From the NCBI GenBank assembly GCA_025451235.1, contig JANWKT010000016.1, positions 29,805-93,804 of the forward strand: a stretch of 64,000 nt of DNA, read 5' to 3'. Shown here in pieces: positions 51,367 through 60,177 of this stretch (its first letter is position 1; every line of letters begins with the position of its first letter). The stretch is from Flavobacteriales bacterium (GTDB lineage: Bacteria; Bacteroidota; Bacteroidia; CAIKAF01). The translations under genes were made by a program, and so were the position numbers. The notes under the pieces are model-generated. The model had not been told where the DNA came from and did no database searches. It worked only from the letters and a program-made list of their open reading frames with translations.

Positions 51367-53235
51367 ATGCAAAAAGGTCTACTACTTTTTTTTATGATGG
51401 GCATGACAGGGATTTCGGCTCAGAATTTTGAAACGGCCTTTGAGTATCCATATCCCAAAAGAATGGTTTTTCTCGACTCTATCTATTCATCCGAATTAAA
51501 ACCATACAGAAGAGACTCCATAAAATTTCACAACTCCGTACAAGAGCTCAAAAATATTGCGATCGAAAAAAAGGACAACAAGGCTGTGTTATATGCTGAC
51601 TATTTGCTCTTTTTTTATAGCCTTTATAATGCCTCGGTGAATGAGCAAGAAGCCTTGGACAAATTAAAAGAGTTGGAGGCAAGAGCCAAAAAATTGAAAC
51701 ATTATTTCGTACAGATCCAGTTGTACACCAATATGGGTTATTATTATTACCACTACTCTGCCTACACCAATTATATTTTATACTTCGATTACCTGTACAA
51801 GGCCTACCTTTTGTATAAAGACCTGGATCTAAAGGAATATCCATCAAAAACCTATGATCTTTATTCATTGGGGTTAGCTCATTATAAATTTGGAGATTAT
51901 AAGGATGCCAAAAAATATGCACTGGAAGCCAATACCCTTGCACCCACAGGACATATTAAAATTTTCAATGATAATTTGCTCGGGGTTACTTATCTGAAAC
52001 TTCATCAATTTGATTCTGCCAGATTTTATTTGCAGAGAACGTTCCTGCAGGCTACTGAGTCCAACAAAGCGGGTGAGTTAAAGGGTTGGACCGGCATAGC
52101 CCTGGGAAATATTGGACATACATGGCGGGAAGAAAAACAATACGATCGGGCCATTATTTATTATGAAGAAGCTGTAGAAATTTGTATGAAATATAAGTTA
52201 TGGGACAATGCTTCGGGGTTTGCTTCCCATTTAATATCCATTTATGTGATCAAGGGCCAATTAAAAAAGGCAGAAGAAATGATGCCCATCGCCAGGGAAG
52301 CTACCTATAAATACAATAATATGGAAGGCTACTATCTATATTATGATGCACTGGCCAATTATTACAAAGCCAATAAAAGTGGAATGGAAGCGATCTTATA
52401 TCGCGACTCTGCTATATATTGGAATGATAGTTTGCATAAAACATTCGATAGAAACCTAAAGGTACAGATCCAACTGGCCAATTACCAGGAACTGGCGGCT
52501 GATAAAGAAGCCTTGTTCCTCCTTGAAAAATCAAGACAGCGAATTATTCGAAACAGCATCATCTTATTTGTGGTGCTGGCCCTGATCATTGCATGGTTTA
52601 TTTTTAGAAGTCAAAAGAAAACACTTAAAAATAGAACGATCTTATTGAAGGAAATCCATCATCGGGTAAAAAATAACCTGCAGATCATTTCGAGCATCCT
52701 GGATATTCAACAAAGGGGATTGAATAATCCAGACCTGAAAGAAGCATTTAAAGATGCTAAATCAAGGATCAACAGTATGGCTTTGGTGCATCAAAGCTTA
52801 TACGAAAAGGACAATATGGAATCCACGGATGCTCAAAAATATTTCGAGCAACTGCTCAAAGTCATTACAGCATCTTATGCACCCAAAAATAAAAAGATCA
52901 CATATGAGTTGTTAGCAAGTGACATAAGACTTAATATTGATACATTGATTCCTATTGCATTGATTTTTAACGAACTATTGACTAATTCGTACAAGTATGC
53001 ATTTCAAGAAAAGGAGAGCGGACATATCCATTTTGAATTGACAAAAAAGGATGATATGTTCAGCATGATATTCAAAGATGATGGAAAGGGCTTGCCGGCG
53101 GGATTTGATCTGAAAAATTCAACAGGTTTGGGTAGTTTGATGATACAGCAATTAACCCAGCAACTTTTTGGAAAATTTACCGTAAAATCATCTTTGGAAG
53201 GTACAGAGTTTTACTTTAACTTTAAGGGTTTATAA
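51367..53235 (+). CDS. TPR-domain sensor histidine kinase (HisKA_2)
   Basis: A 622-residue membrane sensor. A signal peptide (MQKGLLLFFMMGMTGISAQ) exports an N-terminal TPR-like helical domain to about residue 380 (YYYHYSAYTNYILYFDYL, YDLYSLGLAHYKFGDYKDA). One transmembrane helix follows at ~395-418 (NSIILFVVLALIIAWFIF). The phosphorylation helix has KEIHHRVKNNLQIISSILD near residue 430, the HisKA_2/HWE-like type. The HATPase has PIALIFNELLTNSYKYAF and FKDDGKGLPAG. The partner regulator starts 7 nt downstream. Confidence 0.9.
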   Translation: MQKGLLLFFMMGMTGISAQNFETAFEYPYPKRMVFLDSIYSSELKPYRRDSIKFHNSVQELKNIAIEKKDNKAVLYADYLLFFYSLYNASVNEQEALDKLKELEARAKKLKHYFVQIQLYTNMGYYYYHYSAYTNYILYFDYLYKAYLLYKDLDLKEYPSKTYDLYSLGLAHYKFGDYKDAKKYALEANTLAPTGHIKIFNDNLLGVTYLKLHQFDSARFYLQRTFLQATESNKAGELKGWTGIALGNIGHTWREEKQYDRAIIYYEEAVEICMKYKLWDNASGFASHLISIYVIKGQLKKAEEMMPIAREATYKYNNMEGYYLYYDALANYYKANKSGMEAILYRDSAIYWNDSLHKTFDRNLKVQIQLANYQELAADKEALFLLEKSRQRIIRNSIILFVVLALIIAWFIFRSQKKTLKNRTILLKEIHHRVKNNLQIISSILDIQQRGLNNPDLKEAFKDAKSRINSMALVHQSLYEKDNMESTDAQKYFEQLLKVITASYAPKNKKITYELLASDIRLNIDTLIPIALIFNELLTNSYKYAFQEKESGHIHFELTKKDDMFSMIFKDDGKGLPAGFDLKNSTGLGSLMIQQLTQQLFGKFTVKSSLEGTEFYFNFKGL

Positions 53236-53242
53236 CAAGCAC

Positions 53243-53989
53243 GTGAAGCCAATTAGCATTTTAATTGTAGAGGATGAGTTGTTGATCGCAACTAACCTAA
53301 AACTCATCTTGAAAGATATTGGATATGAACCATTGGATCCGGTAGGAACCAAAGAAGAGGCCTTGAGGGTATTGCAAGAAACCACCCCGGATATTGCCAT
53401 ATTGGATATTAACCTTCAGGGTAAACATGATGGTATTGAAATAGGCAGTTATATTCAACAAAACCTGCATATCCCTTTTATTTTTCTCACCTCTAATGCC
53501 GATAAGGAAACCATCTATGCTGCCAAGCAGGTAAGACCTGCCGCTTATTTAATCAAACCCTTTTCTGAAGACGATATTTTTGCCGCGATAGAAGTAGCTG
53601 TGAGCAATTTCTCAGAAACCCCCAGCCCACCCGTTTCTAGTACAGAAGATGGAGTAGAAAAAATACCCATTTTCAGCAATGCACTTTTTATTAAGGTAAA
53701 CAACCGTTATATAAAAACAAATATTAGCGACATTACCTATATACGGGTCGACGATAAGTATGTGGAGCTATTTACAAGCGACGATAAAAAATTCATTGTC
53801 AGGGTGAGTCTCGATTCCATCTTGCACCAGCTGGCCCCCTTTAACTTTATCCGAACCCATCGATCCTTTGCCATCAATCCTAAATATCTTCAGGAAATCA
53901 ATGGAGATGAGATACTCGTGAACCAAACAAAGATCCCTATCGGCAGAGCATTTAGAGATGTGTTATTGAAGCAGATCAACACCCTTTAA
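53243..53989 (+). CDS. LytTR-family response regulator
   Basis: A 248-residue regulator. Residues 1-120 are a receiver domain (ILIVEDELLIATNLK, phospho-acceptor in AILDINL near residue 55, Thr in IFLTSNAD, Lys in YLIKPF). Residues ~145-245 are the LytTR DNA-binding domain (DITYIRVDDKYVELFT, FIRTHRSFAINPKYL, KIPIGRAFRDVL). It starts with GTG. It is probably phosphorylated by the adjacent kinase; LytTR proteins bind direct repeats about 21 bp apart. Confidence 0.92.
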   Translation: MKPISILIVEDELLIATNLKLILKDIGYEPLDPVGTKEEALRVLQETTPDIAILDINLQGKHDGIEIGSYIQQNLHIPFIFLTSNADKETIYAAKQVRPAAYLIKPFSEDDIFAAIEVAVSNFSETPSPPVSSTEDGVEKIPIFSNALFIKVNNRYIKTNISDITYIRVDDKYVELFTSDDKKFIVRVSLDSILHQLAPFNFIRTHRSFAINPKYLQEINGDEILVNQTKIPIGRAFRDVLLKQINTL

Positions 53990-54072
53990 CATACCCACCA
54001 CGACCTCAAGAATATTTCACGCCCAATTTAACCTCCTCTACGCCCTAAAAAAATCTATTGGCGACATTCTTT

Positions 54073-54102
54073 TTGCCGTTTTTATATAAGCCCTTATATT
54101 CG
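54073..54102 (+). promoter_or_regulatory. Predicted promoter in the gap between the two systems
   Basis: TTG (54073-54075), 19-bp spacer, TATATTCG (54095-54102; one mismatch). It sits 449 bp before the next gene start, with a terminator-like hairpin between. Confidence 0.5.
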
Positions 54103-54106
54103 AATT

Positions 54107-54420
54107 ACTAAACCAGGGATCAGTAATGTTCCCAGTTTCTCTGAAAAATTGAATGAGGTCCTTCCCTTTCGTTCTTGCAAATATGATCACCAATCCTTTA
54201 AATGCAAAAATTCAGGTGGCCTCTATACTATAACCTTTATGTAGGATGGGAATACATCTGCGCCGGCATCAAACAGTATAATTGTGGACAAATTTACTAG
54301 CCTGCAGATGTAGACCCTTTCCAACGGTCATACAAATAGATATTCAAAATAGTTTCTCCCATAAGTGTTAATGTAGGTTTGAATTCCAGTTAACGGAGTA
54401 TTTATCGTGCTCCGTTTTCT
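54107..54420 (+). ncRNA. Candidate small RNA or long attenuated leader
   Basis: The 561-bp gap 53990-54550 has no convincing gene. Between the predicted promoter and the hairpin at 54392-54420 lies about 310 nt with only ORFs of up to 26 codons. It could be a small RNA, a terminated leader of the second sensor operon, or unused sequence. No known RNA family was recognised. Confidence 0.3.
54392..54420 (+). terminator. Terminator-like hairpin upstream of the second sensor
   Basis: AACGGAG (54392-54398) pairs with CTCCGTT (54410-54416), followed by TTCTTT. It is 131 bp before the kinase ATG. Confidence 0.6.
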
Positions 54421-54550
54421 TTACACCTATCCCCTTGTTTCGCTGTGAAGGCCAGCCATTACAAGATCTCCAAGCCCCATGGCAGCTATAATACCTATAA
54501 ATCATTAGGCTCGTTTTTCAGATTTCCGCGTATATTTAACAGCTATTTGT

Positions 54551-56374
54551 ATGCGCCGGCCTTTTTACATAAAACAACTATTCTCTACCCTAAGTCTCTG
54601 GTTATTATACCAGTTCGTATCAGCCTATAACATTGATAGCCTGATGACATCCCTCGGGCAAATTCCTTTTGATGACCAACATAAAAAAATAGAGGCTGAG
54701 CTGGTTAGGTTGCGTGACAGCAATCCTAAAGACGGCATAGAACTGGGCAATTACTGGATAAATGTACTCGAAGGCAAAAAAGAGACCCAGCGTGTGGCCG
54801 ATGTTATTTTGATCGTTGCCAATTCCTATTACCGAACCGGGAACTATGCCCTATGTCTTCAATATGACCAAACCGCCAGAAATCTTTATAGGCAATTGGG
54901 AAATGAAAGAGGAGAGGCTATTGCCATTCGTGATATGGGGTTTACTTATCGAAAAATGGGGCAAAACCAGGACGCCTATAACTATATTGAATTAAGTATT
55001 AAAACTTTCGAAAAGATCGGTGATCATTTGGAACTCGCTGCCTCCTATAACCATATGGGAAATCTGATAGAGGATTGGAAAAATGACCTGGTGCTGGCAG
55101 AGGCCCTTTACCGAAAATCGATCATCCATGCCGAAAAAGAAAATAACAAGCAAAGTATTTCTTATAGTTATGAATTTATAGGAGTACTAAAAAGAAAACA
55201 AGGAGAGAATGACTCGGCTGTTATTTATTTGAACAAATCCCTTGAAATACGCAAAGAATTGGACTTGAAGTTTCCCATGGTTTTGTCGTATGCCCACCTG
55301 GCCGAAGTGATGGACAAAAAAGGCAACCTAATTGAAGCAAAAAATTACTATAACAAAGCTTTGGAAATAAGTTTGGCCATTAACTACCATGATTATACAA
55401 AATTCATTTATGGCAACCTGAGTAAAATACATCAAAAGAGAGGAAACCTGGATAGTGCTATTACCTATCTCGAATTGCAGAAGGAATTACAGGATTCATT
55501 ATTTAATCTTCAAAAGACAAAAGAATTTGCCGAGATCAAAGCCAAATATGAGGATGAGCTAAAAGAGGAAAAGATCCGCACCCTGAACAATCAGATCGAG
55601 CTAGATGAGCAGAAAAACCGAAACAGAATTTACCTTTTTACGACCATTATTGCCATCTTGGGAGCTATTGTTTTGATTGGTATCATCATTGCGATTGTGA
55701 TCTACAATAAAAACCAGCGAATGGCCAACAAAGAAAAAATAAACCAGGAAAGGTTACGCAATAAAATGATCATTGAAGCTGAAGAAAAGGAAAGGACCCG
55801 AATTGCCAAGGACCTGCATGATAGCCTGGGACAAATGTTGGCCGCATTAAAAATGAACCTGAATTCTTTGTCTTCGGCCAATGGCAATGGCCAGTTTGAA
55901 AAAACCACCAAAATACTGGATGATACCATTACAGAAATGAGGAGTATTTCACATGCCATGATGCCGGAGTCGTTGATCAAAAATGGTTTGGCAAAGGCGT
56001 TGATCGATATTTCTAACCATGTAGACACCCAGCATACTAAAGTAAATGTGCAGGTAGAGAATTGGAAAGGATGGAGCCGTACCGGGGAATATGTTCTATA
56101 CAGGGTGGTTCAGGAACTGTTGAACAATACCCTCAAACATGCCCATGCACAAAAAGTAACCATCGAATTGAATCAATTTGATGATGAAATCAACCTGATC
56201 TATGAAGATGATGGAAAAGGTTTTAACTTAGACGAATCCAAATCCGATGGGATTGGATTAAAAAACATGATCAATCGAATCACCAGCATTAACGGACATA
56301 TTGAATTTGATTCAAAATCAGGATCAGGTTTTACTGCCATTATTTCAATCCCTTTAAAACAAGAAAAACTATGA
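54551..56374 (+). CDS. TPR-domain sensor histidine kinase (HisKA_3)
   Basis: A 607-residue membrane sensor. A leader (PFYIKQLFSTLSLWLLYQFVSA) precedes ~7 TPR-type repeats to about residue 325 (AASYNHMGNLIEDWKNDLVLA, YAHLAEVMDKKGNLIEAKNY), then a coiled coil and one transmembrane helix at ~357-386 (FTTIIAILGAIVLIGIIIAI). The kinase core has RTRIAKDLHDSLGQMLAALK with the His near residue 423. HATPase motifs are YRVVQELLNNTLKHAH, YEDDGKGF and GIGLKNMINRI. It overlaps its regulator by 4 nt. Confidence 0.92.
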   Translation: MRRPFYIKQLFSTLSLWLLYQFVSAYNIDSLMTSLGQIPFDDQHKKIEAELVRLRDSNPKDGIELGNYWINVLEGKKETQRVADVILIVANSYYRTGNYALCLQYDQTARNLYRQLGNERGEAIAIRDMGFTYRKMGQNQDAYNYIELSIKTFEKIGDHLELAASYNHMGNLIEDWKNDLVLAEALYRKSIIHAEKENNKQSISYSYEFIGVLKRKQGENDSAVIYLNKSLEIRKELDLKFPMVLSYAHLAEVMDKKGNLIEAKNYYNKALEISLAINYHDYTKFIYGNLSKIHQKRGNLDSAITYLELQKELQDSLFNLQKTKEFAEIKAKYEDELKEEKIRTLNNQIELDEQKNRNRIYLFTTIIAILGAIVLIGIIIAIVIYNKNQRMANKEKINQERLRNKMIIEAEEKERTRIAKDLHDSLGQMLAALKMNLNSLSSANGNGQFEKTTKILDDTITEMRSISHAMMPESLIKNGLAKALIDISNHVDTQHTKVNVQVENWKGWSRTGEYVLYRVVQELLNNTLKHAHAQKVTIELNQFDDEINLIYEDDGKGFNLDESKSDGIGLKNMINRITSINGHIEFDSKSGSGFTAIISIPLKQEKL

Positions 56375-56988
56375 TAAAAATTGCGCTGATCGATGACCAT
56401 CCGATCATTACCGACGGACTTTCGAAAGTATTTAATGAGCATCCTGAATTTGATGTGGTGGGAGTATACAACTCCCCGGTAAAAGCATCGGAAGAACTTC
56501 CTACCAAGGAAGTGGATGTAATCTTATCTGATGTAAGCATGCCAGAGATGAGCGGATATGAACTGATCCAGAAATTAAAAAAGGGGAAAACAGGTCCTAA
56601 GGTCATCATGCTTTCTATGTTCCTGGAAAAATCCATTATCGCTTCCTGTTATCAAATGGGAGCCGATGGATATACCAGTAAATCGGAGTCAACGGATAAG
56701 ATCCTGGCTACTATTCAGGATGTGCTGGATGGTAAAAAGGTCTTCCCATTTCCCTTAAAGGAATTAGAAGCCTCGAACAAAGACAATAAAGGAGGTATTT
56801 TATCAGGACGCGAAATAGAAATTTTGAAGTTAGTGGCGGATGGATTTAGCAGTAAGCAAGTGGCGGATAAACTTTTCTTAAGCGAACTGACCGTGAATAC
56901 GCATCGCAGGAACATGCTTAAAAAAACCAACCAACCCAATGTGGCGGCCTTGGTGAGCTATGCGAAGCAAAACCAATGGTTGGTGTAA
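56371..56988 (+). CDS. NarL/FixJ-family response regulator
   Basis: A 205-residue regulator. The receiver domain has IALIDDHPIITDGL, the phospho-acceptor in ILSDVSMPEM near residue 54, and TSKSESTDKI. Residues ~145-205 are a LuxR-type HTH: LSGREIEILKLVADGFSSKQ and LFLSELTVNTHRRNM. Translation is coupled to the kinase gene by a 4-nt overlap. Confidence 0.94.
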   Translation: MIKIALIDDHPIITDGLSKVFNEHPEFDVVGVYNSPVKASEELPTKEVDVILSDVSMPEMSGYELIQKLKKGKTGPKVIMLSMFLEKSIIASCYQMGADGYTSKSESTDKILATIQDVLDGKKVFPFPLKELEASNKDNKGGILSGREIEILKLVADGFSSKQVADKLFLSELTVNTHRRNMLKKTNQPNVAALVSYAKQNQWLV

Positions 56989-57019
56989 ATATTTAAATCC
57001 AACATCGTAACTCTCCAGG

Positions 57020-58393
57020 TTACTCAATCATCACCTTCCTGATAAGGGCCACCCCTTTTTTGTTTTTTAACAGCAGAAAATAAAGTCCGTTGATTAAATG
57101 GTTTCTATTAATAATGAACTGATCGGTTGGAATATCTTCCTCCCTATAAACTATTCCTCCCATCATATTCAATAGTTCGATCGTAAACATGTCATTCATG
57201 GGGTTTTCAAATTGAACCATGAGTTGTTCATGAAAAGGATTGGGATATATGTTCAAGTTGAAATCTGCCTCTTGTTCAATACCGATTAACGGCCCGTTGA
57301 ATATCAACATCCAGATAGATCCGGTATCGTTTCCATTAAATCCCCGAAGAAAAACCAAACTATCTCCTATTGAATTCCAGCTATGGTCAACGGTGGTTAC
57401 CTTATAGCTTTCCGACTCATAATGTCCCGGAAGATTAAAGAAAGTAAGCCGTTGCTTGTTGGTACTATCCGGATTCATCATCCAGAAATCCATTCCTGGA
57501 TTAACCGCTGTATTTCCATTCGTAGTTCCCCATAAGATTTTTGAACCATCGGGTGTAAAAGAGGCATGCTCATTATATCGTATGCCTGTAAGTTGTTTTA
57601 GCTGGCTGGTATAAATATTCAATGAATAAATATTGCATTTCGTAAGAATGGGATTTCCTACCAATAAATTACTGGTAAAAATAATATTGGAATCATCCGG
57701 AGAAAAATGGTGATTCTCATAAAAAACCGAATCACCCGGTTGAAAGATGACTTCGTTGGTCAACGCACTGCAACCATTAAAATCCGCTACATGCAATTCC
57801 CAGGAACCTACTTCTTTTCCAACCTGGAATTGTGAGCCTCGAACCATTTGAGACCAGGCCAGTTTTGTTCCATCATTCGAAAAATGAGGATGTAATACCC
57901 CATGCTCTCCATCATTGGGAACGTTGGTAAGTTGACAAACGGTAGAGGCATCCGGCGATATAAGCCATAGATCATTATGCACTCCTCTGCCGGGTGTTGC
58001 AAAAGTGGAAAGTCCTGGATGGGTTTGTTTTTCTGCCTGAAAAACGACCCAGTTACCTGATGGATGCCATGCTGGTTGACCTATATGTTTAGAAGGGAGA
58101 GAGGCATGGGAACAGGTTAAACATTGTAAAGAGGAGGTGTCCGGTTTCATGGTATATACATCAAAAAAACCATCTATCCCTTCCCTGTCAAATGCAATAA
58201 GATTAGATCCATCTTTTGCCCAATCTACCCGTCCTCCATTTGGTAAAAGCCGGACAACGGTATCTAACCAGCAATCCCTCGGACAGTTCCATGGGTCTTC
58301 TCCTGATTCACAAAGATCATTGGTACAGGTTTGAGAAAAAGAGAAACTGGCAAATAAAGAAGTGAAAATCAGGCATAGTAAGCGTTTTTTCAT
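57020..58393 (-). CDS. Beta-propeller T9SS cargo protein
   Basis: A 457-residue exported protein with signal peptide KKRLLCLIFTSLFASFSFSQ. After a Cys-rich N-terminus (CTNDLCESGEDPWNCPRDC) come repeated PD40/WD40-like blades: DWAKDGSNLIAFDREG, QPAWHPSGNWVVFQA, PHFSNDGTKLAWSQ, HHFSPDDSNIIFTS, ASFTPDGSKILWGT. A type A sorting domain ends the protein (LNIYPNPFHEQLMVQF, NGLYFLLLKNKK, RKVMIE). I start it at the ATG at 58393 rather than an upstream ATG at 58444. It is TolB/PD40-like and not obviously enzymatic. Confidence 0.86.
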   Translation of the reverse strand: MKKRLLCLIFTSLFASFSFSQTCTNDLCESGEDPWNCPRDCWLDTVVRLLPNGGRVDWAKDGSNLIAFDREGIDGFFDVYTMKPDTSSLQCLTCSHASLPSKHIGQPAWHPSGNWVVFQAEKQTHPGLSTFATPGRGVHNDLWLISPDASTVCQLTNVPNDGEHGVLHPHFSNDGTKLAWSQMVRGSQFQVGKEVGSWELHVADFNGCSALTNEVIFQPGDSVFYENHHFSPDDSNIIFTSNLLVGNPILTKCNIYSLNIYTSQLKQLTGIRYNEHASFTPDGSKILWGTTNGNTAVNPGMDFWMMNPDSTNKQRLTFFNLPGHYESESYKVTTVDHSWNSIGDSLVFLRGFNGNDTGSIWMLIFNGPLIGIEQEADFNLNIYPNPFHEQLMVQFENPMNDMFTIELLNMMGGIVYREEDIPTDQFIINRNHLINGLYFLLLKNKKGVALIRKVMIE

Positions 58394-58483
58394 GGATTGA
58401 TATTTTGGGTTATACAATATAATGAAAATAGCTAGACGGATCATGTAATGATTTGTTACAAAAAAAGTGCATGCTTTTGATCG

Positions 58484-58511
58484 GGGGATTCCCCCTTTCG
58501 CGGGAATCCCC
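58484..58511. repeat. Short GGGGATTCCC inverted repeat
   Basis: GGGGATTCCC (58484-58493) pairs perfectly with GGGAATCCCC (58502-58511) around an 8-base loop. It resembles the widespread ATTCCCGC...GCGGGAAT dispersed palindrome. It lies between two minus-strand genes and could also act as a weak terminator. Confidence 0.55.
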
Positions 58512-58527
58512 AGTCACTAGAACGAAT

Positions 58528-59205
58528 CTACTTCACCGCTTTTTCCAGCCACTTCGCCACCGGCAATGAAGCTTCCAGGTAACCCATCATTATTTTCAAC
58601 AGATCCGTTTGATAAAGGATCGCCGGGTCCTTGGCTTCGGCGCCATAATAGAATTGCTTATTATAGATCAACGGTTGTTTTTCAGCCGCGGCTTTCAATT
58701 CTTTTGGTATGATCTTAGATTTTTCTCCCTGAAAAGTACCGGCAAATAATTTTTTGAATTTTTTCTCGCCTAGCAAAGCATCCACCTCCTTCGGTTTTTT
58801 TGCCATTGCGTTACGGATTTTTTCAAGCAATGGTTTTTCTACATTGTACATCCCTCCTCCCAACCAAATTCCTTCGGCACTGAACTGGTAATACATTCCA
58901 TTGGGATTTCCCCAATCTTTATTAAAAGTTCCGTTGACCAATGCAGCCATATGCAATTTATAGGGAGCTTTATCCTTCGAGAATCGAACATCCTTATTAA
59001 TTCTGAAAATGGCTTTTTTAGGGTCCTGATCCAATCTCTTGTCCAACTTTTTTGCTTCTTTAATAAAATCAGTGGTGAAAGCCAGAAAAGGAGCTTTTAC
59101 ATGTTGCTCATATCTTTTTCTGTTTTCATCGAACCAATCCTTATGATTGTTGCGGGATAGATCCATGAAAAACTTAGTAAAATCTTTTGTAAAATAGGCT
59201 GCCAT
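58528..59205 (-). CDS. DUF2461 / TIGR02453 family protein
   Basis: A 225-residue soluble protein of unknown function. The family features are visible: FFMDLSRNNHKDWFDENRKRY at the N-terminus, RLDQDPKKAIFRINKDVRFS, KDKAPYKLHM, and YYQFSAEGIWLGGGMYNVEK in the centre. No catalytic residues are established for the family. Confidence 0.88.
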   Translation of the reverse strand: MAAYFTKDFTKFFMDLSRNNHKDWFDENRKRYEQHVKAPFLAFTTDFIKEAKKLDKRLDQDPKKAIFRINKDVRFSKDKAPYKLHMAALVNGTFNKDWGNPNGMYYQFSAEGIWLGGGMYNVEKPLLEKIRNAMAKKPKEVDALLGEKKFKKLFAGTFQGEKSKIIPKELKAAAEKQPLIYNKQFYYGAEAKDPAILYQTDLLKIMMGYLEASLPVAKWLEKAVK

Positions 59206-59347
59206 AAATTTCTGTATTGATTATTGATGGGTATCAATTTTAATAATAACAGGTTAAATATAAAAGATTTCTTTCATGCAATTGCTTAAACATCCTATGC
59301 ACAAAAAAGATTTTTATATGTTTTAACAAAATATCGAATCAGAAAAC

Positions 59348-60172
59348 CTAAGGTAAGGTGCTTGGGTTGATCCCGTTGGCAATCGCGATAAAAGGCGGCT
59401 GTAATAAATTTTCTTTGTTGAATATAACAGGCAACCTGGTAGCAGCGTCCAATACTTGCCCTCCTGAAATTTCCACCAAAGCTACTCCTGCTGCAATATC
59501 CCATTCGTTGATGGGTGAAAACCGGGGATAGAAGGCGGCTTCCCCACTGGCTACTTTGCATAGCTTCAATGAGCTTCCTTTGGTAATGATCTCCGAACTC
59601 GGATGCATGGCTTTTAAAAGATTTACATAATTCTGGGTATCCGAATTAGCATGCGACCTGCTTCCAATAATTTTTACCGTGTTGATCTTAGGTACCATTT
59701 TTTCTGATTGATGAATGATCTCCATGAAGTCAACTGCCCAATCCTTCACTTTAGCAAAATAAAGTCCTTTTCCTTGTACCGCCCAATAACAAGTGTTCAA
59801 TGCAGGCGCCGTGATAATCCCCAATATGGGTCGACCATTTTTTACTAATGAAATATTAACCGTAAATTCTCCATTCTTTTTGATGAATTCTTTGGTCCCG
59901 TCTAAAGGATCCACGATCCAAAGATATTTCAGGTCCTTTCTTTCATCGTAGGGCAACGGGACCTGTTCTTCACTCAATACATATTCACCGGTGCTCATTA
60001 AATATTTTCTAATGGAATCGTCGGCCCTATGATCCGCCAAAGTAACCGGGCTATCATCCGATTTTTGTTGAACAGAAAAGTCAGTATCGTAGACTTCCAT
60101 GATGTCGGCAGAAGCATGCACTGCCGCCTCCATGGCGGCTAATAAGAATAATTCGGTTTCCTTGTTTTTCAA
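59348..60172 (-). CDS. cysQ: 3'(2'),5'-bisphosphate nucleotidase CysQ
   Basis: A 274-residue Mg-dependent phosphatase of the inositol-monophosphatase superfamily that removes PAP. Metal-site motifs are LSEEQV, LWIVDPLDGTKEFIKKNGEF near residue 80 and INEWDIAAGVALVEISGG near residue 220. The start appears to be TTG, since the first helix (KNKETELFLLAAMEAAV) is part of the fold; an ATG 13 codons later is the alternative. It follows ddl by 5 nt. Confidence 0.92.
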   Translation of the reverse strand: MKNKETELFLLAAMEAAVHASADIMEVYDTDFSVQQKSDDSPVTLADHRADDSIRKYLMSTGEYVLSEEQVPLPYDERKDLKYLWIVDPLDGTKEFIKKNGEFTVNISLVKNGRPILGIITAPALNTCYWAVQGKGLYFAKVKDWAVDFMEIIHQSEKMVPKINTVKIIGSRSHANSDTQNYVNLLKAMHPSSEIITKGSSLKLCKVASGEAAFYPRFSPINEWDIAAGVALVEISGGQVLDAATRLPVIFNKENLLQPPFIAIANGINPSTLP

Positions 60173-60177
60173 TAGGA

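Noticed and set aside
54445..54630. 61-codon ORF overlapping the second kinase start
   Set aside because: It overlaps the signal peptide region of the kinase in another frame and has no family-like features.
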